The position numbers and the translations under genes were made by a program. 64,000 nt of DNA from Gordonia gummivorans (lineage in GTDB: Bacteria; Actinomycetota; Actinomycetes; Mycobacteriales; Mycobacteriaceae): positions 1 to 64,000 of the forward strand of contig NZ_JAKWBF010000001.1 in NCBI RefSeq assembly GCF_022513585.1, in the 5' to 3' direction. The notes beneath the pieces are model-generated. The model had not been told where the DNA came from, searched no databases, and saw only the letters and a list, made by a program, of their open reading frames with translations. Positions 51,816 through 60,638 of this stretch are shown piece by piece (position 1 is the first letter of the stretch; each line of letters begins with the position of its first letter).

Positions 51816-53219
51816 CTACGCCGTGAGGTTCACGGCCTCCAGCGGATCGTTGTAGATCGCGTCGAGCGACACCGCGCCGGCAGCCTGCTGCTGCACGGTC
51901 GCACCCGAATGTGACACGCGCACATCGCGTCTCGGGGATACCGAGGTCTCGCGCACCGCCTTGGCCACCACCGGGAGGGTCGCCGGATAATCGGTGAACG
52001 CCTGACCACCCAGGATGATGTGGTCGGGGTTGAAGATGTCGGCGACCAGGCCGATGGTGCGGCCCAGCACGCGAGCACGTTCTTCGAGGATCTCGCGCGC
52101 AATCACGTCACCGTCGCGCGCCAGGACGTGCACGTCCTCGATCTCCGTCACCGGCAGACCAGCGGCCCGCGCGGCCTCGACGATGCCGGTGTCGCTGACC
52201 GTCGCTTCGAGTTCCCCGGTACGCGCCGGGTCCAAGTGCTCGGTGGTGCCGGTCGGGAAGTGACCGATGACCGGCGGGCCCGCGGTCGGGGTGTGCACCG
52301 TTCCGCCAACACTGAACGCCACGCCGACCATCTCGCGCGCATAGAAGTACAGAAAGCTCGACTTCTCCTCGGCCGACTTCGCATCGTCGGGATTGACCAC
52401 GAGTTCGGCGGCAGCCATGGCCTCGACATGGGAAGCCACCGACACCGGCAGGCCGAGGCTTTCGGCGATGACCCGACCCACGGGTGCGGCCTGCCAACCG
52501 AGCCGCGGATGGTCGACGACGCCTCCGGTCCCCACGCGACCACCGATGGCCACACCGGCCCACAGCACCCGACGACCGGTCCAGCGCGCCGAGAACCGGC
52601 GGGCGCTTGCCCCGATGGCGGCTAGCGTGGCCTCCGGCGATTCGGCCACCGGGGTGGGGATCTGGATGGCGCCGACGACGCGGTGCAGCAGATCGTGCGT
52701 GGTGATCGAGGTGACCTTGTAGCCGATGTGGATGCCGACGGTCAGGAAGTCGGTGACGTTGATCTCGAACGGCAGGCGCGGACGCCCGATGGCGCCGGCC
52801 GGCGCCAGGTCGGCACGCTCACGAATGAGCCCGGCCCGCAACAGTGCGCCGACCTGACGGTTCACCGTCGAGATCGACAGTCCGGTCCGTTCGGCTGCGT
52901 CGTCGCGGAAGAGCGGGCCCGACAGGCGTGCGGCCCGCAGCACCAGTGCGGCCGGCTTGGTGGACAGCTCCAGATGCGGCGTCGCGACATGCACTCCCGC
53001 ATCTCCCTTCGCCGCCCGTGGCCGCTGCGTGGGCCGCGGTCGCTGTGCCTGTTCACGACGACGCGTGTCGGCGAGGCGCTGCCGTTCCAGCGAACGTGAA
53101 CCGTAGGCCAACGGTACGGGCTGGCGGGTGGGACTGGCACCGCGACGCGTCGGAAGCGGGGTGGTGCGGACGGTCGGGGTGGCGGAGGTCGCAGTTTGGG
53201 GGCCGAGCGTGGTGGTCAT
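51816..53219 (-). CDS. ROK family transcriptional regulator
   Basis: A 467-aa protein. The N-terminal 75 residues are basic and disordered. A winged helix follows at about 85-145 (FRDDAAERTGLSISTVNRQVG). The sugar-kinase-like ROK domain spans about 160-440, with GVAIGGRVGTGGVV and NPDHIILGG. The zinc-binding CxCGxxGCxE of ROK proteins is absent (PARTGELEATVSD), so it is a non-zinc ROK repressor. ATG 53219 has GAGGA six bases upstream. A leaderless cysteine-rich short ORF lies 92 bases before it. Confidence 0.87.
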   Translation of the reverse strand: MTTTLGPQTATSATPTVRTTPLPTRRGASPTRQPVPLAYGSRSLERQRLADTRRREQAQRPRPTQRPRAAKGDAGVHVATPHLELSTKPAALVLRAARLSGPLFRDDAAERTGLSISTVNRQVGALLRAGLIRERADLAPAGAIGRPRLPFEINVTDFLTVGIHIGYKVTSITTHDLLHRVVGAIQIPTPVAESPEATLAAIGASARRFSARWTGRRVLWAGVAIGGRVGTGGVVDHPRLGWQAAPVGRVIAESLGLPVSVASHVEAMAAAELVVNPDDAKSAEEKSSFLYFYAREMVGVAFSVGGTVHTPTAGPPVIGHFPTGTTEHLDPARTGELEATVSDTGIVEAARAAGLPVTEIEDVHVLARDGDVIAREILEERARVLGRTIGLVADIFNPDHIILGGQAFTDYPATLPVVAKAVRETSVSPRRDVRVSHSGATVQQQAAGAVSLDAIYNDPLEAVNLTA

Positions 53220-53311
53220 TGAGTGTCCTCGTCGAAAGCGCCACGTCCACGACGGACGGGCGGGGGCTGAAAGGAGTTCGAGACAGTCGACCCGGGAGAA
53301 GGGGTCGGGAA

Positions 53312-53416
53312 TCAGCGCATTCGACAACAACAGAGCACACGGGCGAACGGCAGCCGACAGCCGAGAGCGGTCGTCACATAGGTGACCGCCAAGAGGCTGC
53401 TGCGGGCGTTCGTCAT
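53312..53416 (-). CDS. Leaderless short ORF with three consecutive Cys codons
   Basis: A 34-codon ORF starting at ATG 53416. Its C-terminus is ARVLCCCRMR, with three TGT codons in a row, and another Cys occurs at residue 20. A promoter TTGCCA-N18-TAGCTT places the -10 box seven bases before the ATG, so the transcript should begin at or next to the start codon. It ends 92 bases before the ROK gene. This matches the mycobacterial polycysteine uORFs that sense cysteine by ribosome stalling. Confidence 0.65.
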   Translation of the reverse strand: MTNARSSLLAVTYVTTALGCRLPFARVLCCCRMR

Positions 53417-53423
53417 GGCGATC

Positions 53424-53453
53424 AAGCTAGCAACGGCCCGAGACATCTGGCAA
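53424..53453 (-). promoter_or_regulatory. Promoter of the cysteine-rich leader ORF
   Basis: -35 TTGCCA (53453-53448), 18-base spacer, -10 TAGCTT (53429-53424). Transcription would start about at 53416, the A of the ATG. The remainder of the gap, 53454-53668, contains the sigG promoter region and nothing else I can identify. Confidence 0.6.
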
Positions 53454-53668
53454 GCACCCGGTGCAGGTCCGAGCCGGTTTTCGGAGAGAGCGCACACTCG
53501 TTCACCGGCGAGAATAGGTCGATCCGGGGCCCGTGACGCCGGTTAGGTTCATGATGATCCCAAATCGGGGGCTGCGTGATGCGTCGACCTCGGCATCGAC
53601 CTCGGCGAAGCCACGACGATCGTCGGCGAGCGGTCGAGGTTGTCGGTACCAGCGAGTAGATTGTGAGC

Positions 53669-54715
53669 ATGACCACAACCGCGTCCACCACCGATTCCGA
53701 CGCCGAATTCCTGCAGGTCACCGAGCCCTTCCGGCGTGAGATCATCGCGCACTGCTACCGGATGATGGGGTCGCACCACGACGCCGAAGACCTCACCCAG
53801 GAGACCTACCTGCGCGCCTGGCGGGGATATCCGAAGTTCGACCATCGATCGTCGGTGCGTACGTGGCTGCACAAGATCGCCACCAACACCTGCCTCACCG
53901 CGCTCGGCAGCAAGCAGCGTCGTCCGCTCCCGTCCGGTCTCGGTGGTGACGCGTTCGACCCCGCCGACGACCTCCTCCAGGATCACGAGGTCCCGTGGCT
54001 GGAGCCGTTCGCGGGCACCGTCGACGACATCTCACCCGGAGACGACGCCGATCCCGCGTACGTGGTCGGGGCCCGCGAATCGGTGCGGCTGGCGTTCATC
54101 GCAGCGCTGCAGCACCTGCCCGAACGGCAACGCGCCGTGCTGATCCTGCGCGACGTGCTGCAGTGGAAGGCGGCCGAGGTCGCCGACACCATCGGGGTCA
54201 CCACCGCGACCGTCAACAGCCTGCTGCAACGCGCCCGCGAACAGCTGAAGAACGCTCGGCCGGTGCAGGAATCGCCCGGGACGCTCGACGACGACGCCAA
54301 GCGTGAACTGCTGGCGAAGTACGTGTCGGCATTCGAGCGCTACGACGTCGACGCCATCGTCGACCTGTTCACCGACAAGGCGATCTGGGAGATGCCCCCG
54401 TTCACCGGTTGGTACCAGGGCCCAGAGGCGATCGGCATCCTCATCCGCGGCAACTGTCCCGCCGAGGGGCCCGGCGATCAGATCCTGCTGCCGACCGTCG
54501 CCAACAGCCAACCCGCATTCGGGCTGTACATGCGCGAACCGGACGGCGTCCACCGCCCCTTCCAGTTGCATGTACTCGAGTTGGACGAGTCGGGGAAGGT
54601 CTCCTACGTCGTGGCCTTCTTCAGCGACACGATGGAAGAGGACTTCGCGCGGTTCGGCCTCCCGGCCGCACCGTACGACGCACCGGCCCGGACCGCGCCC
54701 AGCCCCTGGCACTGA
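53669..54715 (+). CDS. sigG: ECF-like sigma factor SigG with SnoaL-like C-terminus
   Basis: A 348-aa sigma factor. Region 2 (about 15-85) has AHCYRMMGSHHDAEDLTQET and LRAWRGYPKF. A marker segment is WLHKIATNTCLTAL. Region 4 is near 140-200 with LPERQRAVLILRDVLQW. The C-terminal SnoaL-like domain starts at about 215 (FERYDVDAIVDLFTDKAIWEMPPFTGWYQG) and matches SigG (Rv0182c), which needs this domain for activity. No anti-sigma gene is adjacent. A GTG at 53663 is possible. It reads towards a VOC gene on the other strand. Confidence 0.93.
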   Translation: MTTTASTTDSDAEFLQVTEPFRREIIAHCYRMMGSHHDAEDLTQETYLRAWRGYPKFDHRSSVRTWLHKIATNTCLTALGSKQRRPLPSGLGGDAFDPADDLLQDHEVPWLEPFAGTVDDISPGDDADPAYVVGARESVRLAFIAALQHLPERQRAVLILRDVLQWKAAEVADTIGVTTATVNSLLQRAREQLKNARPVQESPGTLDDDAKRELLAKYVSAFERYDVDAIVDLFTDKAIWEMPPFTGWYQGPEAIGILIRGNCPAEGPGDQILLPTVANSQPAFGLYMREPDGVHRPFQLHVLELDESGKVSYVVAFFSDTMEEDFARFGLPAAPYDAPARTAPSPWH

Positions 54716-54716
54716 T

Positions 54717-54759
54717 TTCGTAGCAATAGTGTGTGCTGGGCACGCACTATTGCTACGAA
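54717..54759. terminator. Long hairpin between sigG and the VOC gene
   Basis: 20-base arms TTCGTAGCAATAGTGTGTGC and its near-complement (one mismatch) around TGG. It starts just after the sigG stop and covers the VOC stop codon, so it can end both convergent transcripts. Confidence 0.8.
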
Positions 54760-55169
54760 TCCGGGTTCTGCGGGATCGACGCCGGATCCATGAACACGAT
54801 TTCCCAGGCGTGACCGTCGGGATCGCAGAAGCTGCGGCAGTACATGAAGCCGAGGTCGTCGGCGTCGCGCAAGAACGATCCTCCACCGGCGAGGGCGGCG
54901 TCGGCGAACCGGTCGACCTCGCTGCGTGAATCGGCGGAGATCGCCAGCAGCGCCTCGCGACCGGTCGTCGGATCGGCCACCCGCCCGGCGGCATAGCCGG
55001 CGAACCGACCCCGCTCGTGCAGCATCACCATGGTCGCGTCGTTGACGATCATGCACAGAGTGCCCTGGTCGCAGAACACCGCGTCGAACCGGAACCCCAG
55101 CTTCTCGAAGAAGATCCTTGACCGCGCCGGGTCGGCGACGGGAAGGTTCACGAACATCATCGGTGGCAC
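54753..55169 (-). CDS. VOC-superfamily protein (glyoxalase/bleomycin resistance-like)
   Basis: A 138-aa protein of one VOC double module. FVNLPVADPARSRIFFEKLGF opens it and FCDPDGHAWEIVFMDP closes it. The last Glu and an early His-like position form the usual metal site, though the first His is not clear. The GTG at 55169 has AGGAG seven bases upstream; ATG 55160 is an alternative. Such proteins act as small dioxygenases, isomerases or binding proteins; the substrate is unknown. Confidence 0.83.
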   Translation of the reverse strand: MPPMMFVNLPVADPARSRIFFEKLGFRFDAVFCDQGTLCMIVNDATMVMLHERGRFAGYAAGRVADPTTGREALLAISADSRSEVDRFADAALAGGGSFLRDADDLGFMYCRSFCDPDGHAWEIVFMDPASIPQNPDS

Positions 55170-55276
55170 AGCGGGTCTCCTGGGCGGAGCGCGATGGGAA
55201 GTCCGGGTTCGGGGCGCCCCACAAGGGCAGACCCGCCCGGCACCGAGAATTCATCGGCGCCGCATAGGGTGCAGGT

Positions 55277-55990
55277 ATGGGTGTGATCTATCTGGTTCGG
55301 CACGGTCAGGCGAATGCGCTGGCATACGGCATCGACGACGCGAGCACTGACGTGTCGAACGGGCCCGGCGGTCTTACTCGCGTCGGCGACATGCAGGCCA
55401 AACTCACCGGCGCCGCGCTCGCCGGTCAGGTCGAGGCCATCACCGCGGCCATCAGCGGAGACCTCCCGCGGCAACAGCAGACGCTCGCCGGTGTGCTCGC
55501 GGCCTTCGACAACCCACCAACGCCCACCGTGGACGCCGACTGGAACGAGTACGAGCTGCCCGCCCTGGTGGGGTCAGCGAGCGCCGAACTGTTCCGTGAC
55601 GGTCGGAGCTATCAGCGCCAGCTCGACGCCGGGCTTGCGCACTGGATTTCCGCCGGCGAAGCCGGCACATCCACTTCCGCCGACGAGACCGACGGCCCGG
55701 ACGAGACATACGCGCATTTCTCCGGTCGCATCAGCGACGCCGCGGCTCGCGCTGCCGAACTCGCCGGTTCGGGTCAGACCGTGCTGGTCGTGTCGTCGGC
55801 CGGTTCGATCACCCAGTGGATCGCCCAACTGTGGGACATCCCCGCGCAACGTTGGCCCGCGATGGCGCGCACCATGGTGAATGCCTCCATCACCAAGCTG
55901 ATCGTCGGTCGCAGCGGGGTGTCGTTGGTGTCGTTCAACGAGCACGGCCACCTCGCCGACCGCGAGGGTGGGGTGTCGACGTTCCGCTGA
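55277..55990 (+). CDS. Histidine phosphatase family protein lacking the second His
   Basis: A 237-aa protein of the branch 1 histidine acid phosphatase fold. The first motif VRHGQA (residues 7-12) has the nucleophile His. The phosphate-binding Arg in LPRQQQT is present. The second catalytic His, normally in the SHGG-like motif, is replaced in VVSSAGSITQW. Related actinobacterial proteins also show SSGG, so activity may still be possible by other acid groups. It is monocistronic between the VOC and SDR genes. Confidence 0.82.
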   Translation: MGVIYLVRHGQANALAYGIDDASTDVSNGPGGLTRVGDMQAKLTGAALAGQVEAITAAISGDLPRQQQTLAGVLAAFDNPPTPTVDADWNEYELPALVGSASAELFRDGRSYQRQLDAGLAHWISAGEAGTSTSADETDGPDETYAHFSGRISDAAARAAELAGSGQTVLVVSSAGSITQWIAQLWDIPAQRWPAMARTMVNASITKLIVGRSGVSLVSFNEHGHLADREGGVSTFR

Positions 55991-56005
55991 ACGTGGCGGC
56001 GCGGT

Positions 56006-56749
56006 TCAGGCGCGATGCAGATTGCTTCCCGGCCGGGTGAGAACAACGTTGGGCAGCACCGCATATCGGGACAATTGCGTGACCGAGTGGGCGATGGTCG
56101 CGACGTCGCCGACGGTGATCATCTCATCGCCGGGGATGGTGTCCTTGAGCCAGTCGGACATGTCGGTGTCGACGTAGCCGGGCGCGATCGTCGTGGCGCT
56201 CACTCCGCGCTCGGACTCCTCGAGATTGAAGGTCTCACACAGGGAGATCAGTGCGGCCTTGGTGGCGCCGTACGCCGACAGCTCCGGCTCCGGATACACG
56301 CCCGTGATCGACGCCACGGCAATGACTTTCGCCGCCCCGGCAGCTTCAGCGGTGGTTCGCAGCGTCGGCAACAGCGACTGCAGCAAGATGTACGGCGCCC
56401 GCACGTTCACCTGATACAGACGATCAAAGCGACGCACGGGCAGGTCGGCGACGGCACCCTTCTGCCCCATCCCGGCGTTGATGATCAGCGCATCGCATCG
56501 GCCGAACGCTGCCGCATGCGAAGTGGCGAGCGCCTCAACGGCTTCCGGATCGGTCATGTCGGCCGGGATCACCTCGATGCGACCTGCACCGTGCTCGCGC
56601 AATTCTGCCGCCCGCTTCTCCAGGGCCTCCCGGCCGCGCGAGCTGATGGTGAGATCCCAACCGTCGGCGGCAAACCTCTCGGCGATGGCGGCGCCGATGC
56701 CGCGCGACGCGCCGGTGACCAGCGCAACCTTGTAGTCTGAATCAGCCAT
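56006..56749 (-). CDS. Short-chain dehydrogenase/reductase
   Basis: A 247-aa classical SDR. TGASRGIG (12-19) binds NAD(P), INAGMG follows, and the catalytic Ser/Tyr/Lys are in ASITG and YGATK (about 156-160). The start ATG 56749 follows AGGAAA. It is the last of three genes (acyl-CoA dehydrogenase, phosphotransferase, SDR) on the minus strand and probably oxidises a hydroxyacyl or alcohol intermediate. Confidence 0.88.
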   Translation of the reverse strand: MADSDYKVALVTGASRGIGAAIAERFAADGWDLTISSRGREALEKRAAELREHGAGRIEVIPADMTDPEAVEALATSHAAAFGRCDALIINAGMGQKGAVADLPVRRFDRLYQVNVRAPYILLQSLLPTLRTTAEAAGAAKVIAVASITGVYPEPELSAYGATKAALISLCETFNLEESERGVSATTIAPGYVDTDMSDWLKDTIPGDEMITVGDVATIAHSVTQLSRYAVLPNVVLTRPGSNLHRA

Positions 56750-56776
56750 TTTCCTGGTCCCCCTATGACTTTCGTT

Positions 56777-57802
56777 CTATGCCGACGTGCTGACGTGTTT
56801 GATTCCCGCTGCGATGAACTCCGCGGTGGCCTCGGCGGCGTTCTCCGCACCGTCGCCCGACGATGCGCCGGCGAGAGCGCGGTGGGTGATGCCCTCGGCG
56901 ATCACGCCGAGCTTCAGGTTCGCCAGGCCGAGATAGAAGTCCCAGTCACCGAGGTCCACACCGGCGAAAGTCGCATACTTCTGCGCGATCTCGTCGGCCG
57001 ACGGGTAGCGGTCGCTGGTCCAGGCCGCCTCGAATCCGAGCACCGTGTCGAAGATGGGCTGGCGATAGACGCACATCAGGGCGACGTCGGTGATGGGGTC
57101 GCCCAGCGTCGACATCTCCCAGTCCACCACGGCCTCGATGCGTCCCGGATCGTCGGCTGCGATGATCGTGTTGTCCACGCGAAAGTCGCCGTGTACCACG
57201 GTTTCCCGGGACTCAGACGGCACCCGTTCGGACAATGCCGCGACGAGCTTGTCGACGTCGGGCAACTCGCGGGTGTGCACGTGTCCCCACTGGCGTGCCC
57301 ACAACTTGACCTGCCGGGCCGCGAATCCGGCTGGGCGGCCGAACTCGCCGAGCCCCACGGCGCGGTAGTCCACGGCGTGCAAGTCGGCCAGCGTGCGCAC
57401 CAGCGCATCGATGTTGGTGACCACGTCGGCATCGGAGTACGCCTCGAGGTCTGCCGCGGTACGCACCACGCGACCGTCGATGAACCCGACGATCGTGCAC
57501 GGCGCACCGATCGCGGAGCCATCCGAGTCGAAGGCCACCGTTGTCGCGACCGGAACCGCGGTGTCCTGCAACGCCGAGGTGACCGCCCACTCGCGTCCCA
57601 TGTCATGAGCCGACGGCGTGAGCCCACCGGTCGGCGGCCTCCGCACCACCCACCGCGACACCCCGTCGGTCACCGCGTAGGTCAGATTCGACTTCCCGCC
57701 GGAGATCAGGTCGACCTGCAGCTCACCCTGCACCGCGACGTCGGAGTCGATCAGGAACTGCCGCAACCGATCCGCGTCGAGCGCGGACTCCACGGCCGTC
57801 AC
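56777..57802 (-). CDS. Phosphotransferase-family protein (ACAD10/11-like kinase)
   Basis: A 341-aa APH-like kinase. The catalytic loop is VVHGDFRVDN (about 205) and the metal loop VVDWEMSTLGDP (about 225). Homologues in mycobacteria sit beside acyl-CoA dehydrogenases, and the fused form is human ACAD10/11, which phosphorylates 4-hydroxyacyl-CoAs before dehydrogenation. It starts at GTG 57802, overlapping the dehydrogenase stop by GTGA. Together the pair probably degrades 4-hydroxy fatty acids; the substrate is inferred. Confidence 0.88.
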   Translation of the reverse strand: MTAVESALDADRLRQFLIDSDVAVQGELQVDLISGGKSNLTYAVTDGVSRWVVRRPPTGGLTPSAHDMGREWAVTSALQDTAVPVATTVAFDSDGSAIGAPCTIVGFIDGRVVRTAADLEAYSDADVVTNIDALVRTLADLHAVDYRAVGLGEFGRPAGFAARQVKLWARQWGHVHTRELPDVDKLVAALSERVPSESRETVVHGDFRVDNTIIAADDPGRIEAVVDWEMSTLGDPITDVALMCVYRQPIFDTVLGFEAAWTSDRYPSADEIAQKYATFAGVDLGDWDFYLGLANLKLGVIAEGITHRALAGASSGDGAENAAEATAEFIAAGIKHVSTSA

Positions 57803-59010
57803 TGTGCGGCCGCCTGCAAAGCCTTGCGTGCACGCCCGACCGCGCGTCGGGCGATGGCCCAGCGGTGCACCTCGGACGGACCGTCGTAGATACGGAACGG
57901 ACGCAGCTCCTGCTGCAGCCGCGCCAGGGGCAGATCCTCGGAGACGCCGAGCCCGCCGCACATCTGGATGCTGCGATCCGCGATGCGCGAATACGCCTCG
58001 GCGGCAAAGGTCTTGGCGATCGAGGTCTCGTTCGACGCGTGGTTGCCCAGATCGAGTTCGTGACATGCCTTGAGCAGCAACGCACGTGTCGCGGCGAGGT
58101 CGATCTCGTTGTCGGCGACCATCTGCTGGATCATGCCGAGATCGCCGAGCTTGCCGCCGAATCCCTCACGCTGCGCGACGTAGTCGAGCGCGACGTCGTG
58201 GCAGCGGGTGGCCGCTCCGAGCCAGCGCATGACGTGGGTCATGCGCGCCGGCCCCAGCCGCACCTGCGCGTAGCGATAGCCTTCGTCGACCTCACCGAGG
58301 ATGTCCTCGTCGGGCACAAAGACATCCACGAAGTCGACCTCGCAGTGCCCGCCGATCATCGACTTGTCGGTGGTGTGGATGTGGCGCTTGACCGTGATGC
58401 CCTCGGTGTTGCCGGGGGCCAAGAACATGGTGGCGCCGCCACGGTCGCCGGGTTCGCCTGCGGTGCGCGCCATGATGATGTAGAAGCCTGCGCCCTCGGC
58501 ACCGGTGATGAATCGCTTCTCACCGTTGATCTTCCAACCACCGTCGACCTTGACTGCCTTGGTGCGCAACGCATTCGGGTCGGCACCGGCACCCGGCGAC
58601 GGTTCGGTCATCGCGAAGGCCGACCGGACCTCGCCGGTGGCCAGCGGCCCCAGGTACTTCTGCCGCTGCTCCTCGCTGGCGATGTGCGCGAGCATGTGCA
58701 CGTTGCCTTCGTCGGGTGCGCCGATGTGCAGCGCGACCGGACCGAAGGTCGAGTAGCCGGCCGCCTCGAAGACGGGCGCGCGGTCGCGCATGTCGAGGCC
58801 GAGGCCACCGAACTCGACCGGCGCGTGCGGCGCGAAGATGCCTTCCGCCTTGGCCTTGGCGTTCATCTCCCGACGGAGGTCGTCGCCGCCCGCTGCGGTG
58901 ATGTCGCCGGCCGCCTCGTTCTCGATCGGCAGGACGTACTCACGGACAAAGCGTCGGGTCTTCTCGACGAGATCGTCGATCTCGGAATCGTGACGCAGGT
59001 CTATGGGCAT
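57799..59010 (-). CDS. Acyl-CoA dehydrogenase
   Basis: A 403-aa flavoenzyme. The FAD-binding motif is FAMTEPSPGAGAD near 130, and the C-terminal helical block has IQMCGGLGVSEDLPLAR and the terminal YDGPSEVHRWAIARR. It matches the FadE36/ACAD10-11 type, which works with the downstream kinase. ATG 59010 has GAGGAG just upstream. A palindrome lies 27 bases upstream, and a TetR gene is encoded farther upstream on the same strand. Confidence 0.9.
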   Translation of the reverse strand: MPIDLRHDSEIDDLVEKTRRFVREYVLPIENEAAGDITAAGGDDLRREMNAKAKAEGIFAPHAPVEFGGLGLDMRDRAPVFEAAGYSTFGPVALHIGAPDEGNVHMLAHIASEEQRQKYLGPLATGEVRSAFAMTEPSPGAGADPNALRTKAVKVDGGWKINGEKRFITGAEGAGFYIIMARTAGEPGDRGGATMFLAPGNTEGITVKRHIHTTDKSMIGGHCEVDFVDVFVPDEDILGEVDEGYRYAQVRLGPARMTHVMRWLGAATRCHDVALDYVAQREGFGGKLGDLGMIQQMVADNEIDLAATRALLLKACHELDLGNHASNETSIAKTFAAEAYSRIADRSIQMCGGLGVSEDLPLARLQQELRPFRIYDGPSEVHRWAIARRAVGRARKALQAAAQ

Positions 59011-59036
59011 CGTCTCTCCTCGCGCATTCAGTGACA

Positions 59037-59066
59037 GCATGCCGACCGAGCGATCGTTCGGCATGC
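59037..59066. promoter_or_regulatory. Palindromic operator upstream of the acyl-CoA dehydrogenase operon
   Basis: Outer arms GCATGCCGA and TCGGCATGC flank a near-palindromic core. CCGAGCGATCGTTCGG (59046-59061, one mismatch pair) looks like a TetR-type operator. The TetR encoded at 59112-59807 is the probable ligand-responsive repressor. Confidence 0.65.
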
Positions 59067-59111
59067 CATACGATGCCAGCCCAGGCGGTCCGGGTCAAGT
59101 GCGGAGAAGCT

Positions 59112-59807
59112 TCAGGAATCGGCAGGCGCGTGATACCCGACCGTTTGGCGGGCGAGTTCCAGGTTGCGGGCGATCAGTTCGTCGGCGCCCAGATCGCCGT
59201 CGAGCTTGAACCATGTCGACACCCCGACACACATGGTGGTCACGGCACGACTGGCGTCTTTGGGGTACTTCGTCGCGAAATCGCCCGCGGCGACACCGGC
59301 GAAGACGATCTCGTCGACCATCCGCTGCTGCCGGTCCCGATGCCCGATGTAGGTGTCGCGATAGCTGTCGTCGAGGCTGCGGATCTCGGTCGACCCGACG
59401 AAGGCCTGCTCACGTCGGTACATGTGGAACCGCAAGAGCGATTCGACCACCGCGTCGAACTGCTTGACGGGCTCGGGTCCGGCCTCGGCGATGGCGAGTT
59501 CGGACCGCGCCAACAGATCGGTCATCGTCCGCTCGAGCAGGCCCTGCAGCAACGACTGCTTGGACGGGTAGTGGTGATAGAGGCCGGGCACCGACAGGTT
59601 GGCCCGCGCGGCGATCTCACGTACCGACGTCCCGTGATAGCCGTGCTCGGCGAATGCGGCCAGCGCCGCTGCCAACGGAACCGGTAGCTCGGCCTCGCCG
59701 TAGTCACGCCAGTGACCGGTCGCACCGGCTTCTCCCGGAGACACCGATGCGAGCGAAGACTCGGGCTCCGCTTGCTGCACGTCCGCCTCCCCGGCCCGGC
59801 CTGTCAT
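59112..59807 (-). CDS. TetR regulator upstream of the acyl-CoA dehydrogenase operon
   Basis: A 231-aa TetR. The HTH (about 45-95) reads FAEHGYHGTSVREIAARANLS then VPGLYHHYPSK. The ligand domain is helical. The start ATG 59807 was chosen; an ATG at 59819 is in frame. It is transcribed toward the dehydrogenase operon with about 100 bases between them, including the palindrome. Likely effector is an acyl-CoA (inference). Confidence 0.85.
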   Translation of the reverse strand: MTGRAGEADVQQAEPESSLASVSPGEAGATGHWRDYGEAELPVPLAAALAAFAEHGYHGTSVREIAARANLSVPGLYHHYPSKQSLLQGLLERTMTDLLARSELAIAEAGPEPVKQFDAVVESLLRFHMYRREQAFVGSTEIRSLDDSYRDTYIGHRDRQQRMVDEIVFAGVAAGDFATKYPKDASRAVTTMCVGVSTWFKLDGDLGADELIARNLELARQTVGYHAPADS

Positions 59808-59823
59808 GGCTACCAACATAGCC

Positions 59824-60552
59824 TCACGCGCTGTGCGTGGTGCCACCGCCATTCACCGGAGGATGGATCAGATCGCCCGCGCCGAACAGCTCGGCGGGTG
59901 AGAGCAGCAGTGCGACGCTCAACTTGACGATCTCGTCACGGGTCATGCCCACGTCACCCTCGACCCAGGCCGCGAGCAGTCGGCTCAGCCCGCCGACCTG
60001 GTAATGCGCCACCCCGAACGCGGCACCCGGACCGAGCACGCTGTCGAGGTCGATGACGCCTGACGCGCTCTGCAGCGTGAGACCGGCAAACAGCGCCGTC
60101 GATTCCATCCGCTTGGCGGCGATCACCGGACTCAGCAGTGATTGCGAGAACATCAGCCGGCCTTTACGACGATCGGCGTCGATGATGTCGACCATCGCAG
60201 CAACGCCACCGCGCACCTTGGACACCACGTCGGCGCCATCCTCGAACGCCCGCAAACCCGCGTCGGCGATGTCGGCGATGACCTCGTCGTAGAGCACGGC
60301 GACCAACTCGTCGACCGATTCGAAGCTCTCGTAGAAATAGCGAGCGGTGAGGCCCGCACGCCGACAGACGCCACGCACGGTGACCGGCGAAGGTTCGTCG
60401 TCGCCGAGCAGGTCGAGGCATGCGTCGACCAATGCGGAACGACGCCGAGCGACCCGGGTGTCACCGCCTTCGCCGCCATACGCACGAAGAGTGCCGCCCT
60501 GCTCCGCGCCACTGGCCGCCCGGCTCGACGATGCAGAGGATTTATAGGCCAT
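59824..60552 (-). CDS. TetR regulator divergent from the MpaB-family oxygenase
   Basis: A 242-aa TetR. The HTH at about 35-85 has VTVRGVCRRAGLTARYFYESFE, and a long Ser/Ala-rich N-terminus precedes it. The C-terminal helical domain is typical. ATG 60552 is used; another ATG nine bases upstream is in the same region. It diverges from the oxygenase gene across 86 bases with an inverted repeat, so it is the likely repressor of that gene. Confidence 0.85.
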   Translation of the reverse strand: MAYKSSASSSRAASGAEQGGTLRAYGGEGGDTRVARRRSALVDACLDLLGDDEPSPVTVRGVCRRAGLTARYFYESFESVDELVAVLYDEVIADIADAGLRAFEDGADVVSKVRGGVAAMVDIIDADRRKGRLMFSQSLLSPVIAAKRMESTALFAGLTLQSASGVIDLDSVLGPGAAFGVAHYQVGGLSRLLAAWVEGDVGMTRDEIVKLSVALLLSPAELFGAGDLIHPPVNGGGTTHSA

Positions 60553-60564
60553 AAGTCCATATTG

Positions 60565-60588
60565 ACACGCCAGTAACTTAGGCGTTGT
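60565..60588. promoter_or_regulatory. Inverted repeat between TetR and oxygenase genes
   Basis: ACGCC (60567-60571) and GGCGT (60581-60585) with matching flanking bases (ACACGCC, GGCGTTGT) and a 9-nt spacer. It lies in the shared promoter region, as expected for a TetR operator. Confidence 0.5.
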
Positions 60589-60638
60589 AATAAACAGGAA
60601 ACAGACGTTTTCAGAATTTCGTCTCAAGGGGGTACCTC

